Below are positions 7,045 to 12,688 of a stretch of DNA of 14,503 bases, one piece after another. The notes beneath the pieces are model-generated. The model made no database searches. It saw nothing but the letters and a program-made list of their open reading frames with translations, and was not told the DNA's origin. Origin of the DNA: Actinomycetota bacterium (GTDB lineage: Bacteria; Actinomycetota; Humimicrobiia; Humimicrobiales; Humimicrobiaceae); assembly GCA_018400395.1 (NCBI GenBank), contig JAGYMN010000026.1, positions 1 through 14,503 of the forward strand, given 5' to 3'. The first letter of the stretch is position 1; the number at the start of each line of letters is the position of its first letter. Both the position numbers and the translations under genes were made by a program.

Positions 7045-7878
7045 CTACCTTAAGAAAGCTTTAAGGCTATCAACCTCCTTGTCCTGTTTTAACTTCTCAA
7101 GTGATTCAACTTCGATCTGCCTTATTCTTTCACGTGTTATGCCGAATAATCTTCCTACTTCCTCAAGGGTCTTTGGAGTACTATCTCTAAGTCCAAACCT
7201 TAGCTCAATTATTTCCCTTTCCCTCCGGTCAAGAATATCCAGCATATTCCGTATATCCCTCTGGGAACACTTCCTGTATGTTATCTCCGCAGGCCTGTTC
7301 TCTTTCTTATCCATTATGAAATCACCGAGTTTTGTATCGCTATCATCAGTCACGGGCATCTCTATAGAAAGTGGATAATTACTGCTTAATATTTTCAATC
7401 TTGTAACCATTTCTGAAGTAAATTTTGTTTCCTCCGATAACTCTTCATCTGAAGGCTCCCTTCCATATTTTTCAATCAATAGCTTCTCCGCCTTTTTAAG
7501 TTTATTGATCCTGGTAACCATATGTACCGGAACTCTTATGGTTCTCGATTTATCAGCTATTGCCCTGAAAATAGCCTGCCTTATCCACCAGGTTGCATAA
7601 GTGGAGAACTTATATCCTCTGGTATAATCGAATTTTTCGATAGCTTTCATAAGTCCTATATTACCCTCCTGGATAAGATCCAGAAAAAGCAGGCCTCTTA
7701 CCATATAATTCTGTGCAATGCTTACTACCAGCCTCAAATTGGCTTCAATCATCTTTTTTCTGGCCTTCTTATCGCCATTTCTTATTTTAACTGCCAGATT
7801 TTTTTCCTCTTCCGGGCTTAATAATTTTATTTTTTTTATCTCTTTTAAATAAAATTTCCCAGAACTCCGGATATCCAT
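7045..7878 (-). CDS. Small sigma-70 family RNA polymerase sigma factor (group 2/3 type)
   Basis: 277 residues from the ATG at 7878. I choose it over upstream GTG/ATG codons in frame (7911, 7902) because AGGGGA (7885-7890) sits six bases before it. Region 1.2 is GKFYLKEIKKIKLLSPEEE. Region 2 includes IEANLRLVVSIAQNY and DLIQEGNIGLMKAIEKFDY, and GYKFSTYATWWIRQAI provides the -10 contacts. Region 3 spans about 115-195. Region 4 has ELRFGLRDSTPKTLEEVGRLFGI then TRERIRQIE, the -35-binding helix-turn-helix. It lacks the long N-terminal region 1.1 of a primary sigma factor, so it is more likely an accessory factor. Its place between dodecin and superoxide reductase suggests stress use. Regions 2 and 4 look complete, so it should read promoters close to the housekeeping type. 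Confidence 0.92.
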   Translation of the reverse strand: MDIRSSGKFYLKEIKKIKLLSPEEEKNLAVKIRNGDKKARKKMIEANLRLVVSIAQNYMVRGLLFLDLIQEGNIGLMKAIEKFDYTRGYKFSTYATWWIRQAIFRAIADKSRTIRVPVHMVTRINKLKKAEKLLIEKYGREPSDEELSEETKFTSEMVTRLKILSSNYPLSIEMPVTDDSDTKLGDFIMDKKENRPAEITYRKCSQRDIRNMLDILDRREREIIELRFGLRDSTPKTLEEVGRLFGITRERIRQIEVESLEKLKQDKEVDSLKAFLR

Positions 7879-7956
7879 CTTTTTTCCCCTAATATATTGC
7901 ATGCTTTTCACACAAGAATTAACTCTTTTTACTCTAATATAACCAGGATACTGCCA

Positions 7957-8163
7957 TTAATCTTCAAGGATAAAAGTAACTCTCATCAATACCCTGTATT
8001 CCGATATTTGTCCGTCATCTCCTACTCTGATTTCAAAATCACTAATCCAGGCAGATTTTATATTTCTAAGTGTCTTACTTGCCCTTTTCATCCCCTCCTT
8101 AATCGCATCATCAAAACTTAACGGTGAAGATGCCTTTATCTCTGATATTTTTGCTACTGCCAT
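7957..8163 (-). CDS. Dodecin (flavin-binding dodecamer subunit)
   Basis: 68 residues, the normal length. Dodecins assemble into hollow dodecamers that bind and buffer flavins or coenzyme A. The sequence follows the family: SFDDAIKEGMKRASKTLRNI helix, then SAWISDFEIRV with the flavin-stacking Trp (W39), and EYRVLMRVTF as the last strand. The position that is Gln in archaeal dodecin (EYQV) is Arg here, as in many bacterial relatives. AAAGGAGG lies five bases before the ATG, one of the best ribosome sites in the window. The sigma factor start follows 78 bp downstream of its stop, so co-transcription is likely. An AAAACGTTTT site lies about 145 bp upstream. Confidence 0.93.
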   Translation of the reverse strand: MAVAKISEIKASSPLSFDDAIKEGMKRASKTLRNIKSAWISDFEIRVGDDGQISEYRVLMRVTFILED

Positions 8164-8302
8164 TTTTCCTCCTTTTAGAAATAATAATTTTACAATTAAT
8201 TATCATACTGGCTTCTTAATATACTCCTATTATCAAGGTCTAAATAATTACCTGGTTATTTTGCTTTCCAATATATTTCAATAAAATACTTTTTATATTT
8301 TA

Positions 8303-8324
8303 TTACAAAAAACGTTTTATGTAA
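8303..8324. promoter_or_regulatory. LacI-type operator site 2, dodecin/DUF72 divergent region
   Basis: The core AAAACGTTTT is at 8309-8318. Here the dyad is extended: TTAC (8303-8306) pairs with GTAA (8321-8324), so 10 of 11 base pairs of the 22-bp site are symmetric. It immediately precedes the -35 of the plus-strand promoter at 8330-8358, and GTAAAACTTTTTAC (8321-8334) beside it looks like a second, weaker site overlapping that -35. Either or both divergent genes could be controlled. Confidence 0.65.
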
Positions 8325-8329
8325 AACTT

Positions 8330-8358
8330 TTTACATAATTTTAATTAAATGTTATACT
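8330..8358 (+). promoter_or_regulatory. Sigma-70 promoter toward DUF72
   Basis: -35 TTTACA (8330-8335), 17-bp spacer, -10 TATACT (8353-8358): five of six matches to each consensus box. Transcription would start near 8365, giving an unusually long leader of about 200 bases before the DUF72 ATG. Confidence 0.6.
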
Positions 8359-8435
8359 CAAATAGTTTTTGATCCTTTCAAATTTAACAATATGTCAGGA
8401 TTGAAAGATTTCTTAACAGGTACAAGTTGTGGTCC

Positions 8436-8501
8436 GGTTCAAATTTTAACATTTATGCAAAGCCGTTTCTTAGAATAAACTGATAGTTAAAATTTAGAAC
8501 C
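8436..8501 (+). repeat. Long inverted repeat / stem-loop in the DUF72 leader
   Basis: GGTTCAAATTTTAAC (8436-8450) pairs with GTTAAAATTTAGAACC (8486-8501): 15 base pairs interrupted by one unpaired A, with a 35-base loop. It lies in the predicted untranslated leader, 65 bp before the ATG. No T-run follows, so it is not a simple terminator. It may be a regulatory RNA structure or the remains of a small mobile element. Confidence 0.5.
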
Positions 8502-8566
8502 TGCTATACAAAAATGTAATAAATGACAGAGAATCCAAAAGTAGTAAAAGAAGAAAGCCTGCAGCA

Positions 8567-9307
8567 ATGAGTCTGACGAAAAAGAGAATATATATAGGTA
8601 CTTCCGGATGGAATTACAAAAGCTGGAGGGGAAAGCTTTATCCAAAAGCACTGGATCAGAAAGACTGGCTCGGTTATTATTCAAAGAGCTATAATTCAGT
8701 TGAGATAAATAATACTTTCTACCAGCTTCCAAAGAAAGAAACTTTTAAAAACTGGCATAATAGTACCCCGGACGATTTTATCTTTGCTGTCAAGGTTTCA
8801 AGATACATAACCCATCTAAAAAAACTTAAGGATTGTGAAGAAACTGTTGGAAAGCTTCTGGAATATTCTTCCGGACTTGATAGAAAACTTGGTATCTTTT
8901 TATTTCAGATGCCTGCAAATCAGGGGAAGGACTACACTAAATTAGAAAAATTTTTAAAACTTTTACCGGAAAAATACAAATATGTTTTCGAATTCAGGCA
9001 TGATTCATGGTTTGATTCCAGTATATACAGCCTTTTAGACAACAGCAATTGCGGTATTGTGATAAATTCTTCACCGGGGTTTCCCTATAAGGATATTTCC
9101 ACAGGCAAAATTTGTTATATAAGAATGCACGGCAGCAAAAAATTATATTCATCAAAATACTCAGAAGACGAACTTAAAGAATTTGCAGAAATAATAATTA
9201 AATATCACAATAAAGGATTTTATTCTTTTATTTATTTTAACAACGACGTACAGGGCTACGCGGTAGAGAACGCCAGAGAGATGCAGGAATTAATGGACAG
9301 GTTGTAA
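8567..9307 (+). CDS. DUF72 (YecE-like) family protein
   Basis: 246 residues, normal length. Family blocks in order: IYIGTSGWNYKSWRGKLYP (8-26), SVEINNTFYQLP (44-55), FIFAVKVSRYITH (71-83), GIFLFQMP, YVFEFRHDSWF, CYIRMHGSKK, and SFIYFNNDVQGYAVENA near the C-terminus. The fold is a TIM barrel. No activity is firmly established for the family, so none is claimed. The ATG at 8567 has only a weak purine-rich AGAAGAAAG upstream. It overlaps by ATGA with the stop of a 15-codon open frame (8523-8570), which might couple translation. A plus-strand promoter and operator lie about 210 bp upstream. Confidence 0.9.
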   Translation: MSLTKKRIYIGTSGWNYKSWRGKLYPKALDQKDWLGYYSKSYNSVEINNTFYQLPKKETFKNWHNSTPDDFIFAVKVSRYITHLKKLKDCEETVGKLLEYSSGLDRKLGIFLFQMPANQGKDYTKLEKFLKLLPEKYKYVFEFRHDSWFDSSIYSLLDNSNCGIVINSSPGFPYKDISTGKICYIRMHGSKKLYSSKYSEDELKEFAEIIIKYHNKGFYSFIYFNNDVQGYAVENAREMQELMDRL

Positions 9308-9374
9308 TATAGTGTCATATATTCCTTCCAGTCTTTCAAGATAAAAATATTTACTTTATAAAAGGCTTTTTTAA

Positions 9375-9403
9375 TTGACAAATAAATTCGTGTTCGTCAT
9401 AAT
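9375..9403 (+). promoter_or_regulatory. Strong sigma-70 promoter
   Basis: -35 TTGACA (9375-9380) is a perfect match. A 17-bp spacer follows, then -10 CATAAT (9398-9403), one base off consensus. It drives the ten-codon DUF5320-like frame, and possibly the thioredoxin-glutaredoxin and groES genes beyond, since no other good promoter was seen before 9767. Confidence 0.75.
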
Positions 9404-9443
9404 ACATACGAAAATACGGCCATAAATGTAAAGGAGATAAAGA

Positions 9444-9476
9444 ATGCCTGTTTTTGATGTTACTGGACCACCGTAA
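9444..9476 (+). pseudogene. Truncated DUF5320-like gene (ten codons) or leader peptide
   Basis: An AAGGAGAT ribosome site (9431-9438) is followed five bases later by ATG and the codons MPVFDVTGPP, then TAA. MP-x-F-D-x-T-G-P is how DUF5320-type proteins (often near nitrogenase-cofactor-like genes in anaerobes) begin before a Gly-rich stretch. Here the frame stops at once, and no further coding resembling the family is visible in any frame. The promoter and ribosome site are intact. It is either the remnant of such a gene after a deletion, or a short leader peptide. Confidence 0.5.
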
Positions 9477-9622
9477 AATGGGAATTTTTATTTGAAAGGA
9501 AAGGGGTTTTTGTTATTTACCTTTTAGGTATATTTTTTTTAGTCTAATATGGATTTATGGTACAAAAAGGTACAACAAATATATATCATCTTTCCGATTA
9601 TACGAACCCTGTATCTCCTGAT

Positions 9623-9678
9623 AAAATAATATTACCGATCTAAATTCAAGATATCACGTTTAAAGGTAGTATTATTTT
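9623..9678 (+). repeat. 14-bp inverted repeat / stem-loop upstream of the thioredoxin-glutaredoxin gene
   Basis: AAAATAATATTACC (9623-9636) pairs with GGTAGTATTATTTT (9665-9678) along all 14 positions, with one G-U pair in RNA and a further U-G at the base. The loop is 28 bases. It is very A/U-rich and ends in UUUU, so a weak attenuator is possible. It lies between the promoter at 9375-9403 and the gene start at 9767. Confidence 0.5.
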
Positions 9679-9766
9679 GGGTTAAGGAAAAGATTGATTT
9701 TAATAAGAACTTTATGAGGAAATAATTTAAAATTTTTTAACAAGGAAATAGAGAAGCTTTTTTATT

Positions 9767-10354
9767 ATGATTAAAGAAATAACAGATAAAACAGAGCTAG
9801 AAAAGTTAAAAAAAGATAACGAGTCTTTGATTATTATCTTTTATACAGATTCTTCCGGGAAAAGCAAAAAAGCTTATGATGCATTAAAAATGGTTAAAGA
9901 GGAAAATCCAGATGCTCCAATATTTGGAGTCAACGCAACAAGGACCAGGGATATACATCCTGTTTATAATATAACTACCGTACCAACTGTTTTATTCCTT
10001 AAGAATGGAAAAATTTCTAATATCGTTCACGGGGTTCAGGATAAACAATATTATATGTCATTATTATACGATACGCATATATCTAATCCGGCAAAGGATG
10101 ATGGAAGAAAACAGCGCAGGGTAGTTGTTTATACCTCCCCTACCTGTTCCTGGTGTGCGGCGGTAAAATCTTATCTTATGAAGAATAGGATACATTTTAG
10201 AGAGGTTGACATAGCAAAGGATGAAAGAGCTGGTCAGGAGTTAATAAGAAGAAGCGGGCAGATGGGAGTCCCGCAAACGGATATAGAAGGCAGGATAGTG
10301 GTAGGATTCGACAAGGCAAAACTTGACAACATTTTAGGAATACGTAGTAAATAA
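9767..10354 (+). CDS. Thioredoxin-like/glutaredoxin fusion protein with an inactive-looking thioredoxin half
   Basis: 195 residues in two thioredoxin folds. Residues 1-105 follow thioredoxin: LIIIFYTDSSGKSKKAYDAL at 21-40 where WCGPC would be, and TTVPTVLFLKNGK with the cis-Pro at P73. The redox Cys pair is replaced by Ser (SGKS, 30-33). Residues 118-195 form a glutaredoxin/NrdH-like domain: VVVYTSPTCSWCAAVKSYL with the active C127-S-W-C130, HFREVDIAKDERA, then MGVPQTDIEGRIVVGFD with the cis-Pro. Only the C-terminal half should do thiol-disulfide chemistry in the cytoplasm; the N-terminal half may bind a partner. The ribosome site is poor (GAGAAG ten bases before ATG). groES follows 39 bp downstream, probably on the same transcript. 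Confidence 0.88.
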   Translation: MIKEITDKTELEKLKKDNESLIIIFYTDSSGKSKKAYDALKMVKEENPDAPIFGVNATRTRDIHPVYNITTVPTVLFLKNGKISNIVHGVQDKQYYMSLLYDTHISNPAKDDGRKQRRVVVYTSPTCSWCAAVKSYLMKNRIHFREVDIAKDERAGQELIRRSGQMGVPQTDIEGRIVVGFDKAKLDNILGIRSK

Positions 10355-10393
10355 AACTATAAAGTTTGATAATTTAAAAAAGAGAGGTTTATT

Positions 10394-10678
10394 ATGAAAA
10401 GGATTCAGCCGGTAAACAATAATGTCTTAATAAAACTGGATGAAAAAACTGAAGATAAAACACCGGGTGGGATAGTAATTCCCGATACAGCAAAAGAAAA
10501 ACCCAGAGAAGGGGAAGTAATCGGGATTGCAACCGGGGCATCCGAGGAAATAGCAATCGGTGACCGTGTAATCTATAAAGAATTTTCAGGAACCGAGATA
10601 AAGCATGAAGGAGAAAAGTATCTGCTTATTCCTGCTTCAGATATCTACGCTAAATACGTAGAAGTAGATTCTATTTAA
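10394..10678 (+). CDS. groES: GroES-type co-chaperonin (Cpn10)
   Basis: 94 residues. It forms the lid of the GroEL folding chamber. The sequence is canonical: IQPVNNNVLIKLDE, the mobile loop DKTPGGIVIPDTAKEKP (22-38) that contacts GroEL, GEVIGIATG, IGDRVIYKEFSGTEIKHEGEKY then LLIPASDIYA. AGAGG sits six bases before the ATG. groEL does not follow: the next gene is on the opposite strand and a hairpin terminator lies 75 bp downstream. The genome must carry groEL (perhaps with another groES) elsewhere, or this is a stress-specific extra copy. It likely shares a transcript with the thioredoxin-glutaredoxin gene. Confidence 0.93.
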   Translation: MKRIQPVNNNVLIKLDEKTEDKTPGGIVIPDTAKEKPREGEVIGIATGASEEIAIGDRVIYKEFSGTEIKHEGEKYLLIPASDIYAKYVEVDSI

Positions 10679-10753
10679 ATATTTTCAGGCTGCAAAAATC
10701 TATATAAAAGGGAAATCATAACAGGACCGGGCTGGAGAATTTAATTCTTTGGA

Positions 10754-10802
10754 AAGGCCTAAGGCTCTTCGTAATAACCGGAAGGGCCTGCCTTCTTTTA
10801 TT
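10754..10802 (+). terminator. Rho-independent-type terminator after groES
   Basis: AGGCTCTTC (10762-10770) pairs with GAAGGGCCT (10781-10789), nine pairs including one G-U, with a ten-base loop. The stem continues as AAGGC/GCCTT (10754-10758 with 10790-10794) past a three-base bulge. CTTTTATT follows on the plus strand. It ends the groES transcript just before the convergent CBS gene. Confidence 0.6.
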
Positions 10803-10852
10803 CTAAATGCTTGCTTATATCCACCCGGTGCCTGTAAAAGTCCTATCATCAA

Positions 10853-11341
10853 TTAATCTTTAAAATCATTCTCTACCATTGATCTGACAAGGTCGCTTCT
10901 GGTTATAATACCTATTACTTTATTCTCATCATCCACCACCGGCACCCTGTTCACGTTGTTATCAGTCATTATGGATGCAACCTTATTTTCTTTATCATCT
11001 TTTTTTACTTTTTTGACCCATGTACGCATTATTTCTTCTACTTTTATCCTTGACAGAGCTTTTTTGTTTTTTTCAATTCCTTCCCTATAGATATCAGGGC
11101 TAACATAAGTATAATTATAAATAGGAAAAACCAGCATCGGGAAAAACATCTCATCTTCTTTCACAAAATTCATTATATCGGCTTCAGATACTATGCCCCT
11201 GAGCGTGTTATCACTGTCCACTACAGGAACACCGCTAATTTTGTTTTTAATAAGAAGCCTTGCAAGGTCTAATATGCTCTTTTCTTTTGTAATGGTTATA
11301 ACATTCCTGTTCATAATATCTTCTACGAGTTTTGCGGTCAT
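10853..11341 (-). CDS. Two-CBS-domain protein
   Basis: 162 residues from the second ATG (11341). The first ATG (11347) overlaps the AAAGGA ribosome site, which is six bases from the second. CBS1 runs about 3-72 (VEDIMNRNVITITKEKSILD, then SGVPVVDSDNTLRGIVSEAD). CBS2 runs about 100-158 (VEEIMRTWVKKVKKDDKENK, then NRVPVVDDENKVIGIITRSDL). The ~30-residue linker with FFPMLVFP is common in stand-alone bacterial CBS pairs. Such proteins bind adenine nucleotides and act as energy sensors or regulators of partners; the partner here is unknown. It lies downstream of the coiled-coil gene on the minus strand, with 108 bp between. Confidence 0.9.
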   Translation of the reverse strand: MTAKLVEDIMNRNVITITKEKSILDLARLLIKNKISGVPVVDSDNTLRGIVSEADIMNFVKEDEMFFPMLVFPIYNYTYVSPDIYREGIEKNKKALSRIKVEEIMRTWVKKVKKDDKENKVASIMTDNNVNRVPVVDDENKVIGIITRSDLVRSMVENDFKD

Positions 11342-11449
11342 TATCATCCTTTCAATATATAATATTATTTTTAAATACCATACACTATGCCCCTGCCGAT
11401 TTGGTAATACTTGCCAGAGATTTTATTTCCTTCTTTTTATACCGGCAGT

Positions 11450-11656
11450 CTACCAGCTTTTGAGCCTTTTCCCAAGTTTTTCAATTTCTTTTTTTGCATT
11501 AGCTATTTTATTAGAGAACTCTTCTATCTCCTGTTCATAATCATTTTTTTTCTCTCCACTGGAAATATCAATTTTCTGCTTGGCCTCTGCAATATGCCTG
11601 TCCCACTCTTTGATATTCGCCTTCAACTTTTTGATAAGCAGCTCTTCCTTTTCCAA
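11450..11656 (-). CDS. Short coiled-coil protein, sll1863-like stress protein candidate
   Basis: 68 residues from a TTG at 11656. The start is decided by an excellent AGGAGG (11663-11668) six bases before it. The whole protein is charged heptad sequence (LLIKKLKANIKEWDRHIAEAK, KNDYEQEIEEFSNKIANAKK, EIEKLGKRLKSW) with no signal or membrane segment. The opening 'KLKANIKEWDRHI' resembles the QLKEWDAEIDKL start of sll1863-family stress-response coiled coils, but it is shorter than most of them. It should form a cytoplasmic helical dimer or bundle. A 21-bp palindrome lies directly upstream. korB ends 121 bp upstream on the same strand. Confidence 0.75.
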   Translation of the reverse strand: MEKEELLIKKLKANIKEWDRHIAEAKQKIDISSGEKKNDYEQEIEEFSNKIANAKKEIEKLGKRLKSW

Positions 11657-11676
11657 TTTGCGCCTCCTCGTATAAT

Positions 11677-11697
11677 AAGTTATTAATTTATTAACTT
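11677..11697. promoter_or_regulatory. 21-bp palindrome upstream of the coiled-coil gene
   Basis: AAGTTATTAATTTATTAACTT is symmetric at 9 of 10 pairs around a central T. It sits nine bp upstream of the AGGAGG of the coiled-coil gene, a position where a bound repressor would act. It has no CG centre and so is unlike the LacI-type sites. High AT content raises the chance of coincidence. Confidence 0.35.
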
Positions 11698-11777
11698 CCT
11701 TTTTCCTGTCCCAATATTGTATCTTTTAAAAATCCTATTTTATAGCTTGCCTGACTTAATGTTTTTATTCATTTATT

Positions 11778-12665
11778 TTACGTATATCTTTTAAGCAATT
11801 TATTAATATCTATATCTTTAATAACATGATCAACAAGTGGCTTTCTTTCTATCTGTTTCAGCCCGTCTTCATAAATACTTTTTTCAGTATCATATAAAAC
11901 ACCCGTCGCCAGTCTTTCAGTCTCCCGGGCTCTTTCCATTGCAGCAGAGAAATCCCGGTCATCATATTTCTTTTCTTCCTCCAGTTTATATATCAATTTT
12001 ATATATGAATAATATGTATTTTGCCTGTTAAATGTAACACACGGCTGCAGTACATCAACAAATGAAAAGCCCCTGTGCCTTATAGCCTTTTCGATTATAC
12101 CTTTCAGCTGTACTACGTCTCCCGAAAAACCTCTTGCTATAAAAGTAGCTCCGGCTGCAAGTGCCAGCATCAGGGGGTTTATTGGTTCTTCAAGGACACC
12201 GTGTGGTGTGGATTTTGTTTGAAATCCCTCATCGCTCGTTGGAGAAGTCTGGCCTGTCGTTAGTCCATAAACTCTATTGTCATGTAAGATGCAGGTAATA
12301 TTTATATTTCTCCTGCATGTATGTATAAAATGATTTCCACCGATACCAATACCATCACCATCCCCAACCATGGCAATTACTTCCAATTTATGATTTGCAA
12401 GTTTTACCCCTGTTGCAACCGGAAGAGCCCTTCCATGAAGAGCATGAAAAGCATTCGTCTTAATATAATTTGTTCCGTTGCCCGAACAGCCAATTCCGTA
12501 TACTATAATAATATCATGGGATTTTAACTTTAAACTTACAAATGCTTTTTTTAGAGCATCCCAGATAGCAAAATTACCGCATCCCCTACACCATGCCGGT
12601 CTGATCCTGGTATTGAAATCACCGGGTTTTAAATCATAATTACTATTTATGCCGTTATTCTTCAA
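11778..12665 (-). CDS. korB: 2-oxoacid:ferredoxin oxidoreductase, beta subunit (KorB type)
   Basis: 295 residues, normal length. With KorA it oxidatively decarboxylates a 2-oxoacid to acyl-CoA and reduces ferredoxin; the beta subunit holds thiamine diphosphate and one 4Fe-4S cluster. Candidate cluster Cys are C26 and C29 (WCRGCGN), C60 (GIGCSG) and C209 (VLQPCVTF). The TPP/magnesium motif GDGDGIGIGGNHFIHTCRRN is at 101-120, and YGLTTGQTSPTS at 133-144 is characteristic. The start is a TTG with GGGG five bases upstream; no ATG gives a better fit. It lies 23 bp after korA, as a two-gene operon. 2-Oxoglutarate is the likeliest substrate by family, but other 2-oxoacids are possible. Confidence 0.9.
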   Translation of the reverse strand: MKNNGINSNYDLKPGDFNTRIRPAWCRGCGNFAIWDALKKAFVSLKLKSHDIIIVYGIGCSGNGTNYIKTNAFHALHGRALPVATGVKLANHKLEVIAMVGDGDGIGIGGNHFIHTCRRNINITCILHDNRVYGLTTGQTSPTSDEGFQTKSTPHGVLEEPINPLMLALAAGATFIARGFSGDVVQLKGIIEKAIRHRGFSFVDVLQPCVTFNRQNTYYSYIKLIYKLEEEKKYDDRDFSAAMERARETERLATGVLYDTEKSIYEDGLKQIERKPLVDHVIKDIDINKLLKRYT

Positions 12666-12688
12666 AACTTCCCCGTAAAAATTTAATT

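Larger units (their letters stand above)
8164..8566. other. 403-bp divergent intergenic region between dodecin and DUF72
   Basis: It contains the operator palindrome 8303-8324, an abutting imperfect palindrome GTAAAACTTTTTAC (8321-8334), a plus-strand promoter (8330-8358) and a 15-16-bp inverted repeat (8436-8501). Two unconvincing short frames are also present (8392-8478, 28 codons, no ribosome site; 8523-8570, 15 codons overlapping the DUF72 start). A second small hairpin, CTTTCAA/TTGAAAG, lies at 8375-8407. No RNA gene recognised. Confidence 0.6.
9308..9766. other. 459-bp stretch between DUF72 and the thioredoxin-glutaredoxin gene
   Basis: It holds a near-consensus promoter (9375-9403), a ribosome site with a ten-codon DUF5320-like frame (9444-9476), and a 14-bp inverted repeat (9623-9678). 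A 26-codon frame at 9549-9629 lacks a ribosome site and is not called. A short direct repeat GGTACAA occurs twice near 9558-9574. Nothing else is recognised. Confidence 0.6.

Noticed and set aside
7879..7911. Extended N-terminus of the sigma factor from the upstream GTG
   Set aside because: The ribosome site AGGGGA lies inside this extension and points to the ATG at 7878.
8392..8478. 28-codon frame in the DUF72 leader
   Set aside because: No ribosome site, no recognisable family, and it overlaps the left arm of the 8436-8501 inverted repeat.
9549..9629. 26-codon frame with a hydrophobic stretch, possible tiny membrane peptide
   Set aside because: No ribosome site, no conserved feature, and its end overlaps the 9623-9678 stem-loop.
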